DNA of 64,000 nucleotides from a virus. The stretch covers positions 31,374 to 95,373 of the IMG/VR virus record IMGVR_UViG_3300007276_000038, one strand, 5' to 3'. Positions 34,101-41,767 of this stretch are shown piece by piece (positions within the stretch are counted from its first letter, which is position 1; each line of letters begins with the position of its first letter). A model generated the notes under the pieces. That model saw only the letters and a program-made list of their open reading frames with translations, searched no databases and was not told the origin of the DNA. The position numbers and the translations under genes were made by a program.

Positions 34101-36651
34101 TAACCGTAATCACATCACTTTGCTGTATGCCTACACTTGGCTGTACTTGAATAGTAATTGGGTTAAAGTTTGTAATTAAGTAGCCATTGCCAGCACACAA
34201 TAACTCAGTGTTATTTTTGTATACTAGCATACTATTTTCAATCTTATTAAGATCTAAGTAATTCGCTAGTACAAATGTATCTTGGCCAATTGCTACCGCA
34301 AAGTCTTCTTGTATAAAGTTGTCACCAAAAGGAATTGTGTAGGTTCTGTTAAATACATTTTTACCTACTTTGTAGCTTATTACATTTTTAAGAACAATTT
34401 CTAAAACAGTTTCAAGAGTCTGCCCTTCTATGAAGTTAGTAGAATAGTGTCTATCAATTTCTGCGCGAACACGGTTTTTGTACTTAGTATACTCTTGTGC
34501 ATTGAAGCGTATTGCGTCTATTAGGTTGTGTGCTTGATCATCTAATAGAAACGTACCAAGTATAACGTCTTGATTTGTTTGTATAATATCAGTAGCAAAC
34601 TGAGGATCTTTTACTGTGTTGCTAAAGTTGTTAGCACTTAGACTGTCACCCTCGAAGCCGACTTGCTGTTCCATGTATGTGCTAAAATGCGTTAAAAATT
34701 CTGGTTCACTAGTATATGCAATTTCTGCGTTCTCTGGATTGTGATCCCAACCGATCGGAAGTTCAAACTTACTAATAGTTCCTATTGATATTAATCCGTC
34801 TGGGCTATATGTATCAATCTCTACAAAATCGCCTGCGTTCAGCACTGTGTCGTTAAAATTAATATATGTCGCTAGTGTAGTTCCATAAGTAAATTCTAGC
34901 GTCTCCACACCATTAACTCTAACTCGAATATCAAACCCCGAATTCTTAGTAACGTCTTGTTGCGGTATGCAGCCAATAAAGAAGTCTCGGCGGTTTCTGT
35001 CAACATCGAGTTGAGTAATATCGTATGTTGTATAAATGCGCTGCACTGACGGAGTATCAACTATTTTCCAATAGCTATGGTACTCTGGTACTGCCTTACT
35101 TAACTTGTAATAGTAGTAGCCTATAATAGGTGTTGTTTCTGCTGCACCAAATGCCTGATATTCATATGTCTCTGAATACTGGTAGTTTTCAAATACTATT
35201 TCACTGCTTGCTTTAAACTGTCTATAAACTACAGGAAAACCTAATGCTACATCGTCTACTAAACCTTGCGCGATGTCAGTTGAACCTGGCGGCACCTCAG
35301 TTGCGTAGCCAAAAATCTTGCTGCCTGCAAAAGTACTATTCGGGTATACACCTTCATCAGTTAAAGGTATACCATTTGTATCGTATAAGTGAAATAACGG
35401 TGCTTGGTTTACTTCTAACTTTTCTTGAGGTGAACTCCATTCTGCGCCTGACCACAAAAACTCTCTACCTGAATTATCTACGCCAAATTCAATTTGTATT
35501 ACATCGCCTACTGTTACTTCTAGCGGAACAAACGATAACTCACCATCAACTGCATCAACCGGGTTAAGCACAGGATCAGGAACACGAGTAATTGAAACGT
35601 TGCCGTTGACTTCCGCAGCGGTGTAAAGATATTTTGCTGCGTCTGTATCTTCTGCTAGGAACGCAATTGTTTTATCAATAATTGGTTCGCCGTCTACTAG
35701 AATAGAGGCATTTGCACCTTGGATGTCACTTACTACATATTGCGTACTTGCAAGGTCAATTGACCCTAAATTAGATAGGCCGTAATTAAACAGTTCTAGA
35801 TCGCGATCAAACTCAATAATTGGACGATCAGCCCTAAACTCTCTGCTTGGCATTTTATCGCCAGCTTCAATAAAGTTATCCTTATGATACCAAAAGTTTA
35901 CACGACTCCATGTATTATTATTAACTGCGCCACGCTCTTGCACTACATAGTCTAGTGTGTTCTGCGTTGGATTACCATCAACGTCAACATCGTTGCTATA
36001 TACTGTGCCGAACCCGGCTGCTTTAAGCAACAATGTAATACTGTCGCCTACGCCAGATACTACGTATTCAACATTATGTTTAGCAGCAGGTATAACATAA
36101 TCACCAGAGAACGAAACAATCATTCCGTTGCGGAATGGAATACCGCCTGGCGGTGTAAAGTTATCTTTGCCGATAATATCCTGGTCTATGTCAATAGGAC
36201 TTCCAATTGTTCCTTCAACACCGATAGTACTTGGTCCTTCAGGAACCCAATAGTATTCAGCGTAGTTAATTAGCTTGTCAGGATTTATTGGAGGTAAAAA
36301 TGCGCTATAGCTTTCACTAAAGATTTTGTTTTGCTCTCTAGTGTCTACACCATAAGTCTGTAATGTGTCTATTAGTTCATCATAAAAATAAAAGTTCTGG
36401 CTACTTCCTGTTGTAGAGTTAATAGTGTTAACTGTTGGAGATAGGCCATAAAACCTCTTAGTTACGGTAGGCTCTTTAAGATACTTACTTGAAAGATTAA
36501 TGTCATCACTAGTTGGGCTGCCGATGTAACCTTGAATATTCTCTACATTAGCCTTACTAAATAATTGCTCGACAGTATTCTCGAAGAAGTTTTTAATCGC
36601 AGTAGTTTGAAGTACCGCGGGTAACTTTTTGTAAATCTTTTTATCTGACAT
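31147..36651 (-). CDS. Large baseplate wedge-region protein (gp7-like position), N-terminal part of the giant frame
   Basis: 1,834 aa up to an in-frame TAG. It follows gp6 directly (9-nt gap, AAAGGAC ribosome binding site), the position of gp7 in T4. The N-terminus is MSDKKIYKKLPAVLQT. Around residues 1257-1300 there is a YHYH-type domain: VHYHTIQP, then VGVAFDGFPIYGPYGYSEY. Further on are Gly-rich repeats (LDQGGLYSANSIVTITGTGTG) like those in the downstream giant segment. The C-terminus (residues 1750-1834) has WEPNTTYNRGTIVERNGAFYEA, resembling a small carbohydrate-binding module. Most likely a baseplate wedge/peripheral protein continuous with the 14560-31146 segment. Confidence 0.7.
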   Translation of the reverse strand: MSDKKIYKKLPAVLQTTAIKNFFENTVEQLFSKANVENIQGYIGSPTSDDINLSSKYLKEPTVTKRFYGLSPTVNTINSTTGSSQNFYFYDELIDTLQTYGVDTREQNKIFSESYSAFLPPINPDKLINYAEYYWVPEGPSTIGVEGTIGSPIDIDQDIIGKDNFTPPGGIPFRNGMIVSFSGDYVIPAAKHNVEYVVSGVGDSITLLLKAAGFGTVYSNDVDVDGNPTQNTLDYVVQERGAVNNNTWSRVNFWYHKDNFIEAGDKMPSREFRADRPIIEFDRDLELFNYGLSNLGSIDLASTQYVVSDIQGANASILVDGEPIIDKTIAFLAEDTDAAKYLYTAAEVNGNVSITRVPDPVLNPVDAVDGELSFVPLEVTVGDVIQIEFGVDNSGREFLWSGAEWSSPQEKLEVNQAPLFHLYDTNGIPLTDEGVYPNSTFAGSKIFGYATEVPPGSTDIAQGLVDDVALGFPVVYRQFKASSEIVFENYQYSETYEYQAFGAAETTPIIGYYYYKLSKAVPEYHSYWKIVDTPSVQRIYTTYDITQLDVDRNRRDFFIGCIPQQDVTKNSGFDIRVRVNGVETLEFTYGTTLATYINFNDTVLNAGDFVEIDTYSPDGLISIGTISKFELPIGWDHNPENAEIAYTSEPEFLTHFSTYMEQQVGFEGDSLSANNFSNTVKDPQFATDIIQTNQDVILGTFLLDDQAHNLIDAIRFNAQEYTKYKNRVRAEIDRHYSTNFIEGQTLETVLEIVLKNVISYKVGKNVFNRTYTIPFGDNFIQEDFAVAIGQDTFVLANYLDLNKIENSMLVYKNNTELLCAGNGYLITNFNPITIQVQPSVGIQQSDVITVKLYDQERDSAQCPPTPSTLGLYPLTQPMIVVDESYQTPLEVIVGHDGSRTPTLGDFRDEVYLEFEKRIFAGAKKEFRDANSLPEYNINNIKPGAFRDTGYGSSEINDLLRHAFALWTTANSVDPVINEFYDIDNDWTWNYNPSPELPGHWKGVYLYYYDTIRPHTNPWEMLGFTEKPAWWDTEYALFTSDIIGRQTAFITYTPENEKMWMDIEKGIIRQGPRENVTNDRYLIDNLYSRPGLSFIIPVDSDGNLISVYDLFSTESTEVATVYTNENTGLADANDIIAASFLNNDGINTSYDLNNVYVQSKAIVNHDLDQLEETIVDGYQEYLGIPVLATDLSYVLPRKDLASSAIPSAQPKEGAVAILVNGLPLYSITNGDSFNSEGDWNYDFVVKSSDSIKEHLEETDGLVHYHTIQPRILDQEEWSNVTHSPIVGVAFDGFPIYGPYGYSEYAANGSILDANVTNVKSSFVLREGTRPDGPGGAFTGIFVEDYEYDANVAMLPGQANEYNMRFGITPDSNGEPINFYVSTITDDGEPMFPYQIGGGTGPDNEYTHNYYSIPSAVNQVTSIVILDQGGLYSANSIVTITGTGTGATADLEINELGEIANVIITNTGRNYTSAEAIVTDPDGTGVRAKLLVQFGETDNVVNNGYINEDATPVLTSTPSISQSVTGSISDTWKFGDFAPVEQAWTYSESYPFAVAEALLLAKPGRFATIFSDPTKLYRPQIDKRRLFNIDTGQRWLFSDPDQFAVHGDLDENSNFITNIGYSQFIHSWLEFQGLDTVTEFAEQMRTLNVKLAHRMSGYIDKDTLVARTDQYSSTGNASSLIIPQENIDVSLHSSPYKSRNFYSGVVIELEEGQYVVRGYDSTMPYFNVLESKISGQRESVRVGGTASPYRVWEPNTTYNRGTIVERNGAFYEAPLNISSGASFDAAIWTRLPALPQIGAAQGTRYLDTTGIIKRVDYETRFDNSQDVYNFLIELGR

Positions 36652-36660
36652 TTGTGTCCT

Positions 36661-39600
36661 TTATCTATCAACTCGTAAAGTTTGGTTGTCTAATCTGCTA
36701 ACTATCTCAATATCGCTTACTGTTGCTGTGCTTATAAACAGTTCGTTCGGATTTGATTTAACTTGAAACATTTCACCGAACGTGCCTGACAAGTTTTTCG
36801 GTAATATAACTATACTACCTAATGCACTACCTAGACGTTGATGTATATAAGTAGCAAGCTCAGTAAAATAAAATGTTTCACCAAACTCCCAGTTAGCTAC
36901 ATCAAAGTAATCATTAATAGTTGATATAATCCTTGTCTTTAATTCGTTATCGCTAAGGTTGTCTGACAACTTCACTACACGGAAACGTGCTTGGTATTCG
37001 TTATCAGCTTGTTCTCCGAACAATAGTTTAAACTCCGCACTTCGAAATGCTAGTGTATCACTTGCACTCTTGTATGTATTTAGTCCTGCAAACTCTGCAC
37101 TTAATTCATTGCTGGTGGGCGCTAGCGGAAACTCTGTTGTTGGTCTAGACTGCCAAATTAACACTTGATTGTAATAGCTTTCTGTTAGTAACAGCATCTC
37201 TACTACGTTGCTTACACTTGGATCAATACGCACATCACTCGGAGCAATGTGTCTCCAGCGCACTACGCCATCCTGCTGTACGGCTGCATTCGTGTTTTGT
37301 GTTTTGCCGCGGCCCATTCTTACAAAGTAATCCTGATTCTCTAGAAGCACAATACTTGTTACACTTGTGCTTAACGGTGTAAATTGATAAACTTTATCTT
37401 CGTTTTCGGCATACACTACTATACCGCTAGCTGCGATCACGTCTTCTAATATATCAAGTACACTAGTATCGTCGACTAGTATCCAGTCAATGTCTTCTAG
37501 AGGAGTAAAGTCGTCGTATGACCCAGGGGAGATTTGCTCTGCGCCTGCTTGGTATCGTATTGTTAATTCTGAACGGTAGTCTACAACAACACCTTCGATT
37601 GGTCTATCATAAATGTACCCGTCAAAGTCACTAAAGTTCTCAAAAAGTATCCTGTCTCTTAATCCAGCGTATTCCACAAATTGTCTCGGTCTATCTGGAA
37701 CTAAATCACTGTCAGAGTCTAGAGGAGAAACTACTACCTTACGCGGATCAACGTACCCGTCAGGTTCTTTAAATACGTCAACAACTTCCCACACAATGTC
37801 TTGGTCTAGTTTATCTTTGTTATTAAAATACGTAATTGCTAATTTATCTGAGCTAAATGAGCCTGACAAGTCTTTCGAATAATGATAGTCATTAACTTCT
37901 AGCTTCGTGTATTCTAGCACACCAGTTTTAGCTACTGAATCCCAGCTAACAAACTTTAATCGTCCTAGTGTACTTGTGTCAAGCGATGTTCCATCTAGCC
38001 CGTAAGAGTAAGTAGTACTGTCTACTAACGCTTTAAATATTTCTTCTTCGCCTGGCACACCATTTGTAGGTACCTGCCTATATGCAATATAAGGAGTTGC
38101 TTCTGTTTCATCAACAATACGTGTACCGAATGTTGCATCATTGAATGGTATTGATATCTTAAACGGAATACTTGATATAACACCGGTTGCATTTGCTATG
38201 ACTACATTTGCTGTAGAATTAATGCTTTCGCCAGGAACGTTAAAATATGTATTAAGTGTAACTGTTGCATCAGTGACATATCTGTTGTTAACTACGTGAT
38301 CGACTAAATCAGCACCGATTGGTGTTAAAATACCAAAGTTACTCACCCAGTCAACACTAACATCCTTCCAGGTAGTGTCTCTAGTAACTAACGGTAAATT
38401 AACCCTAACACCAGTTGGTGTATAGCTTGTACCTAGTTCTGAACTTACCCACTTATCACCGTCCCAATCAAACGTTTCAACTTGCCCAGGCTTAGTATTT
38501 ACTGTATTAAATGTAAGTAAATCTTGTGAGCTTTTGTTGTTGTTATCAACAACCTTAACATTTCTAACATCATAAAAACGTAAATCATTCTTACTTTGCA
38601 CAACATACTGTTGTCCGCGCAATGTAATGTTATAGCTATACTCGTCTAGTGTAATTTGCCCTGGCACTAATTCCATTAATACTAACCAGCTACTAGGACC
38701 TGGATTAGTAATTGAGTTTATTGAATAAGAATTACTAACGTCAGCGTCTAGCTCTGCTTGTGGTATAATATACCATTCATCATCTATTAAGCTATATCCT
38801 AGACCGAATGTTTTTCTTTCTCTGATTGTTGTTTCTACCTTTGAAAGCTCTGCTTGGTTAAACAGTTTGCGCATACTAACTATAACTTCACGCAATATCC
38901 AGCCTGCTGGTATTTCTTCGCTTAATCCCCAAGGGCCTGTGCCTGTATCAACACTCGATGCCAATAGACCGTTATTACTAACACCTGTCACACGAGCCCA
39001 TTTAAAAATAGCATCATTCTCTGGATCAACCATTTTAAGAAATACGTTTTCTTTAAGCATTCTAAATTTTCTTGAACGAGGTGCGCTTGCTACTGTTGCT
39101 GAATCTGGATTGTTAACTAACACTGATGGTTGCGGAGTTGTAACAGATTCAGTAAAGAATCCTGTTTTACCTGTGCTTCTTGCAGGTTGAGGATTCCACG
39201 TAATAGCATCAACTGAGTTAAATGTAAACGCACTTGCAGTTCCGTTCGTTGTAGGATTAGACCATACATTTCTCATGGTGTAATACACAAAGTTATTAAT
39301 AGATAATTCTTTGAACTTTGTAGTAAGCACACTGGCTGCTACTTCTAGCGGAGTAGTATTACTGTTAACTAAAATTTGTTCTGTGGTTGTTTTGTTATCC
39401 ACATATACATAAGCATCGTCTGCAAATGTATCTACGTTATTATAAGTACCTGTGGGGTCATTAATATCAATGTAACGACTATGTCCTGCATGTGTCTTAT
39501 TAGTTGCTTTTACTTTAGTAATATTACTGCTTTGGCTTTCTGGAAAGACATTGTAATCTTGGGCGCTTACCATTCTATTTTGAGTGTAGTAGACTTGCGG

Positions 39601-40860
39601 TGCGCGTTGCTTAATAGCTTCTAATGATTCGGGTGGTAAACTGTTTGACACACTAGACTGCAAGCTCAATGTGTATGCTAAATTGTAAGTTCTACCGTCT
39701 TGCCCTTCATACGGCATAGTAATAGAAATGTCTCTAGCATCAGTTGGCTGGATAGTATAACGTGCTGGATCACTAACACGATACCACATTCTATATACAC
39801 CTACAGGAACATTACCAAAGTTACCGTCTGGAAATACTAACCGTACTCCGTCAACGCCCCTATTCTCAATTCCGTATAAGTTTCTATTGTTAAGTGTCTT
39901 GCTGTTGTAATTTAATGTTTGCCCTACAGTGTTTTCTATCTTAGACCACTTGTTAATAACAATGCCGTTAGTATTAATTTCTTGCAAGTAAACATCACTT
40001 TCGTTTATGTTTTCTACTGCCACGTCTTGTTGACGTGACTCAACCGGAGTAGTATAATTAAAGTCTCGGAACTGCAATTGCCCTTGACGGAACATTGTAA
40101 AGAATCCTGTGTCTTTACTTGCTAGTCCTTGACTATCGTTACGATATATTAAGTGAAACAAGTTAGTAGGATCTGGGTGTCTTTCTAAAAAGTACCCGTC
40201 ATCAATAAAATCTGGATTAACAATATTAAAAGGTCTTGCTACGCCATTTACTGAGATATTAAAGTTGTATGCTATAGGCGACTGTAACGGCGTGTTAAGC
40301 TGATAAATTTCAGTAGGTATGCCGCCAACTGTTCCTTCTTGGAACGGTGCAGTAAAACGGTTAGTTCTACTCATAGCACTGTTTAATATTGTAATAAACT
40401 GCTCGTAACTTTGATTATTGTTTGAATCATCCCAATATATTGTTCTGTTCTGTAACGATGAACCCAAACTATCAATAATCGGCTCAGTGGTTCTAATTGC
40501 AGTTATTTTTAATAATCCGCTAGCTGCAACATTTCTCTTTGGGTTGTAGCCTAGCATTCTTGCTAGTTTATAAACACTGTCACGGCGTTCCGCTGTTTCT
40601 AAAAAGTTCTCACGGCTATTAATATCCATGCGGAAAGCAAGACTTTGTGACAAGTATGCTAGCAATTCAATGATAGCAATAAACTCCGAGCTTTCAATAT
40701 AGTCGTTAAAGTTTTCAGGGAAGTTAGTGCGTACATAGTCAACCATCGCGCCGCGCATAGTGTCAAAATCGTATGCTTGGAAATCAATTTGACTGAACGC
40801 TTTGTACGCTACTTTCCAGTCTTCGGCTGCGAATAAATTATTTTGTCTGTTTACTGACAT
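36661..40860 (-). CDS. 6: Baseplate wedge protein gp6
   Basis: 1,399 aa, about twice T4 gp6 (660 aa) and typical of the enlarged marine forms. The N-terminal helical block (FQAYDFDTMRGAMVDYVRTN, ESSEFIAIIELLAYLSQSLAF, DSVYKLARMLGYNPKR) is the conserved gp6/baseplate-J start. The middle carries the RLVFPDGNFGNVPVGVYRMWY segment and IKQRAPQVYYTQNRMVSAQDY, both hallmarks of this family. The C-terminus includes SEFKLLFGEQADNEYQARFR. gp6 dimers join neighbouring wedges into the baseplate ring. Its ATG overlaps the gp25 stop (TAATG), so the two are translationally coupled. Confidence 0.9.
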   Translation of the reverse strand: MSVNRQNNLFAAEDWKVAYKAFSQIDFQAYDFDTMRGAMVDYVRTNFPENFNDYIESSEFIAIIELLAYLSQSLAFRMDINSRENFLETAERRDSVYKLARMLGYNPKRNVAASGLLKITAIRTTEPIIDSLGSSLQNRTIYWDDSNNNQSYEQFITILNSAMSRTNRFTAPFQEGTVGGIPTEIYQLNTPLQSPIAYNFNISVNGVARPFNIVNPDFIDDGYFLERHPDPTNLFHLIYRNDSQGLASKDTGFFTMFRQGQLQFRDFNYTTPVESRQQDVAVENINESDVYLQEINTNGIVINKWSKIENTVGQTLNYNSKTLNNRNLYGIENRGVDGVRLVFPDGNFGNVPVGVYRMWYRVSDPARYTIQPTDARDISITMPYEGQDGRTYNLAYTLSLQSSVSNSLPPESLEAIKQRAPQVYYTQNRMVSAQDYNVFPESQSSNITKVKATNKTHAGHSRYIDINDPTGTYNNVDTFADDAYVYVDNKTTTEQILVNSNTTPLEVAASVLTTKFKELSINNFVYYTMRNVWSNPTTNGTASAFTFNSVDAITWNPQPARSTGKTGFFTESVTTPQPSVLVNNPDSATVASAPRSRKFRMLKENVFLKMVDPENDAIFKWARVTGVSNNGLLASSVDTGTGPWGLSEEIPAGWILREVIVSMRKLFNQAELSKVETTIRERKTFGLGYSLIDDEWYIIPQAELDADVSNSYSINSITNPGPSSWLVLMELVPGQITLDEYSYNITLRGQQYVVQSKNDLRFYDVRNVKVVDNNNKSSQDLLTFNTVNTKPGQVETFDWDGDKWVSSELGTSYTPTGVRVNLPLVTRDTTWKDVSVDWVSNFGILTPIGADLVDHVVNNRYVTDATVTLNTYFNVPGESINSTANVVIANATGVISSIPFKISIPFNDATFGTRIVDETEATPYIAYRQVPTNGVPGEEEIFKALVDSTTYSYGLDGTSLDTSTLGRLKFVSWDSVAKTGVLEYTKLEVNDYHYSKDLSGSFSSDKLAITYFNNKDKLDQDIVWEVVDVFKEPDGYVDPRKVVVSPLDSDSDLVPDRPRQFVEYAGLRDRILFENFSDFDGYIYDRPIEGVVVDYRSELTIRYQAGAEQISPGSYDDFTPLEDIDWILVDDTSVLDILEDVIAASGIVVYAENEDKVYQFTPLSTSVTSIVLLENQDYFVRMGRGKTQNTNAAVQQDGVVRWRHIAPSDVRIDPSVSNVVEMLLLTESYYNQVLIWQSRPTTEFPLAPTSNELSAEFAGLNTYKSASDTLAFRSAEFKLLFGEQADNEYQARFRVVKLSDNLSDNELKTRIISTINDYFDVANWEFGETFYFTELATYIHQRLGSALGSIVILPKNLSGTFGEMFQVKSNPNELFISTATVSDIEIVSRLDNQTLRVDR

Positions 40861-41234
40861 TAATCAATACCTTCGGTAATTTTTCTTTGGTACTCTAAGT
40901 ACAGTTTGTCAGTACTTTCTAGGTACACAAATAATAAGTCTATCTCGACTCTTATAGTTTGGTCTAGCACAACCACGACAGTTTTTAACTCTCTAACTCT
41001 CGGGTCTCTATCGATGATTTTAGCAACATCATCTTTAATTAGTTGGTCAAGCTCGGCTGTACTAGGATCCATAAGTAAATCCCATATTATACTACCGAAG
41101 TTAGGACGCATAACTCGTTCGCCTAATTTAGTATAAAACTCATTGAGTAGATCGCGCTTGATAAGCTCGCTATCATTGATAGTGTATGGCGCACGATTTC
41201 GCCCAATAGTTGTAAATCCTCTAAAGTTTGGCAT
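40860..41234 (-). CDS. 25: Baseplate wedge protein gp25
   Basis: 124 aa (T4 gp25: 132 aa). The central RVMRPNFGSIIWDLLMDP (residues about 40-58) is the signature of the gp25/lysozyme-like baseplate family, followed by IIDRDPRVRELKTVVV and a C-terminal strand pair. gp25 forms the wedge core with gp6 and gp53 and contacts the sheath. The gene overlaps gp6 by one base. It has no strong ribosome binding site, and a late-type box ends only 5 nt before its ATG. Confidence 0.92.
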   Translation of the reverse strand: MPNFRGFTTIGRNRAPYTINDSELIKRDLLNEFYTKLGERVMRPNFGSIIWDLLMDPSTAELDQLIKDDVAKIIDRDPRVRELKTVVVVLDQTIRVEIDLLFVYLESTDKLYLEYQRKITEGID

Positions 41235-41239
41235 GTTGT

Positions 41240-41247
41240 TATTTATC
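41240..41247 (-). promoter_or_regulatory. Late-type box GATAAATA immediately before gp25
   Basis: Minus strand TGGATAAATAACAAC then ATG. The box is only 5 nt from the start codon. If transcription starts at the usual short distance downstream, the mRNA would be leaderless or nearly so. Confidence 0.5.
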
Positions 41248-41288
41248 CAAAAATATTAACATAAGTTTTAATATACCATTTTAAATGG

Positions 41289-41316
41289 TTGACAATACCT
41301 AATTAGATGCTATAAT
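41289..41316 (+). promoter_or_regulatory. Strong sigma70-type (early) promoter
   Basis: TTGACA at 41289-41294, 16-bp spacer, TATAAT at 41311-41316. Just upstream is an inverted repeat CCATTT-T-AAATGG (41276-41288) touching the -35, possibly an operator. A 5-bp hairpin (GGACG 41351-41355, CGTCC 41361-41365) lies in the leader. It drives the small plus-strand gene at 41396. Confidence 0.85.
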
Positions 41317-41395
41317 TAATACAAGTATAGCATTTTAGCTGTATGACATGGGACGCACACCGTCCTTACATTCACCCTTGCAATAGGAGCATCTA

Positions 41396-41716
41396 ATGCG
41401 TAAAATTGCAAAGCGTTTTGATCAGATTTGGGAAAAAGCTCAACGCCGCAACGAGGAACTCGATCCTTTGTGCGCGTATAGCGATTATGCCGGTGGTCGT
41501 TTCCAGAAAATTTGGGACGTCAACGAGCAGACCCAGCCTAAGCATCAAAAGCCAGGTAAGCAACCTGCTAGACGTTATGTTACTATGGGAATTTATGACA
41601 CTTACACTCATAAGTATACCGTGTTTAACACGATTAATCTAGTTGGTAACTTCCGTTACAACCCGCAGCATATTCCTGCAGAATTAAACGAAATGGATCG
41701 TTTAGTTTCACAATAG
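41396..41716 (+). CDS. Small basic early-type protein, unknown
   Basis: 106 aa, rich in Lys, Arg, Gln and aromatic residues (MRKIAKRFDQIWEKAQRRNE at the N-terminus), so probably nucleic-acid- or protein-binding; no known domain recognised. It has its own sigma70 promoter, a good AGGAG site 5 nt before the ATG, and its own hairpin terminator. It sits on the opposite strand inside the baseplate gene cluster, between gp25 and gp5. This self-contained layout suggests an inserted early gene (moron-like), perhaps acting on host functions. Confidence 0.75.
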   Translation: MRKIAKRFDQIWEKAQRRNEELDPLCAYSDYAGGRFQKIWDVNEQTQPKHQKPGKQPARRYVTMGIYDTYTHKYTVFNTINLVGNFRYNPQHIPAELNEMDRLVSQ

Positions 41717-41740
41717 TTGTAGCTGATGTTTCGATACTAA

Positions 41741-41767
41741 AGCAGTATAAATTTATACTGCTTTTTT
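41741..41767. terminator. Bidirectional rho-independent terminator
   Basis: AGCAGTATAAA (41741-41751) followed directly by its perfect inverse TTTATACTGCT (41752-41762) and then a T run to 41767. On the minus strand the hairpin follows the end of the gp5 gene and is followed by TTTAG. It separates the small early gene from the converging gp5 gene. Confidence 0.85.

Noticed and set aside
14560-36651. Many plus-strand open frames of 60-190 codons opposite the giant gene and other structural genes
   Set aside because: They lie antisense to long, clearly coding frames, lack ribosome binding sites and have biased compositions expected of shadow frames.
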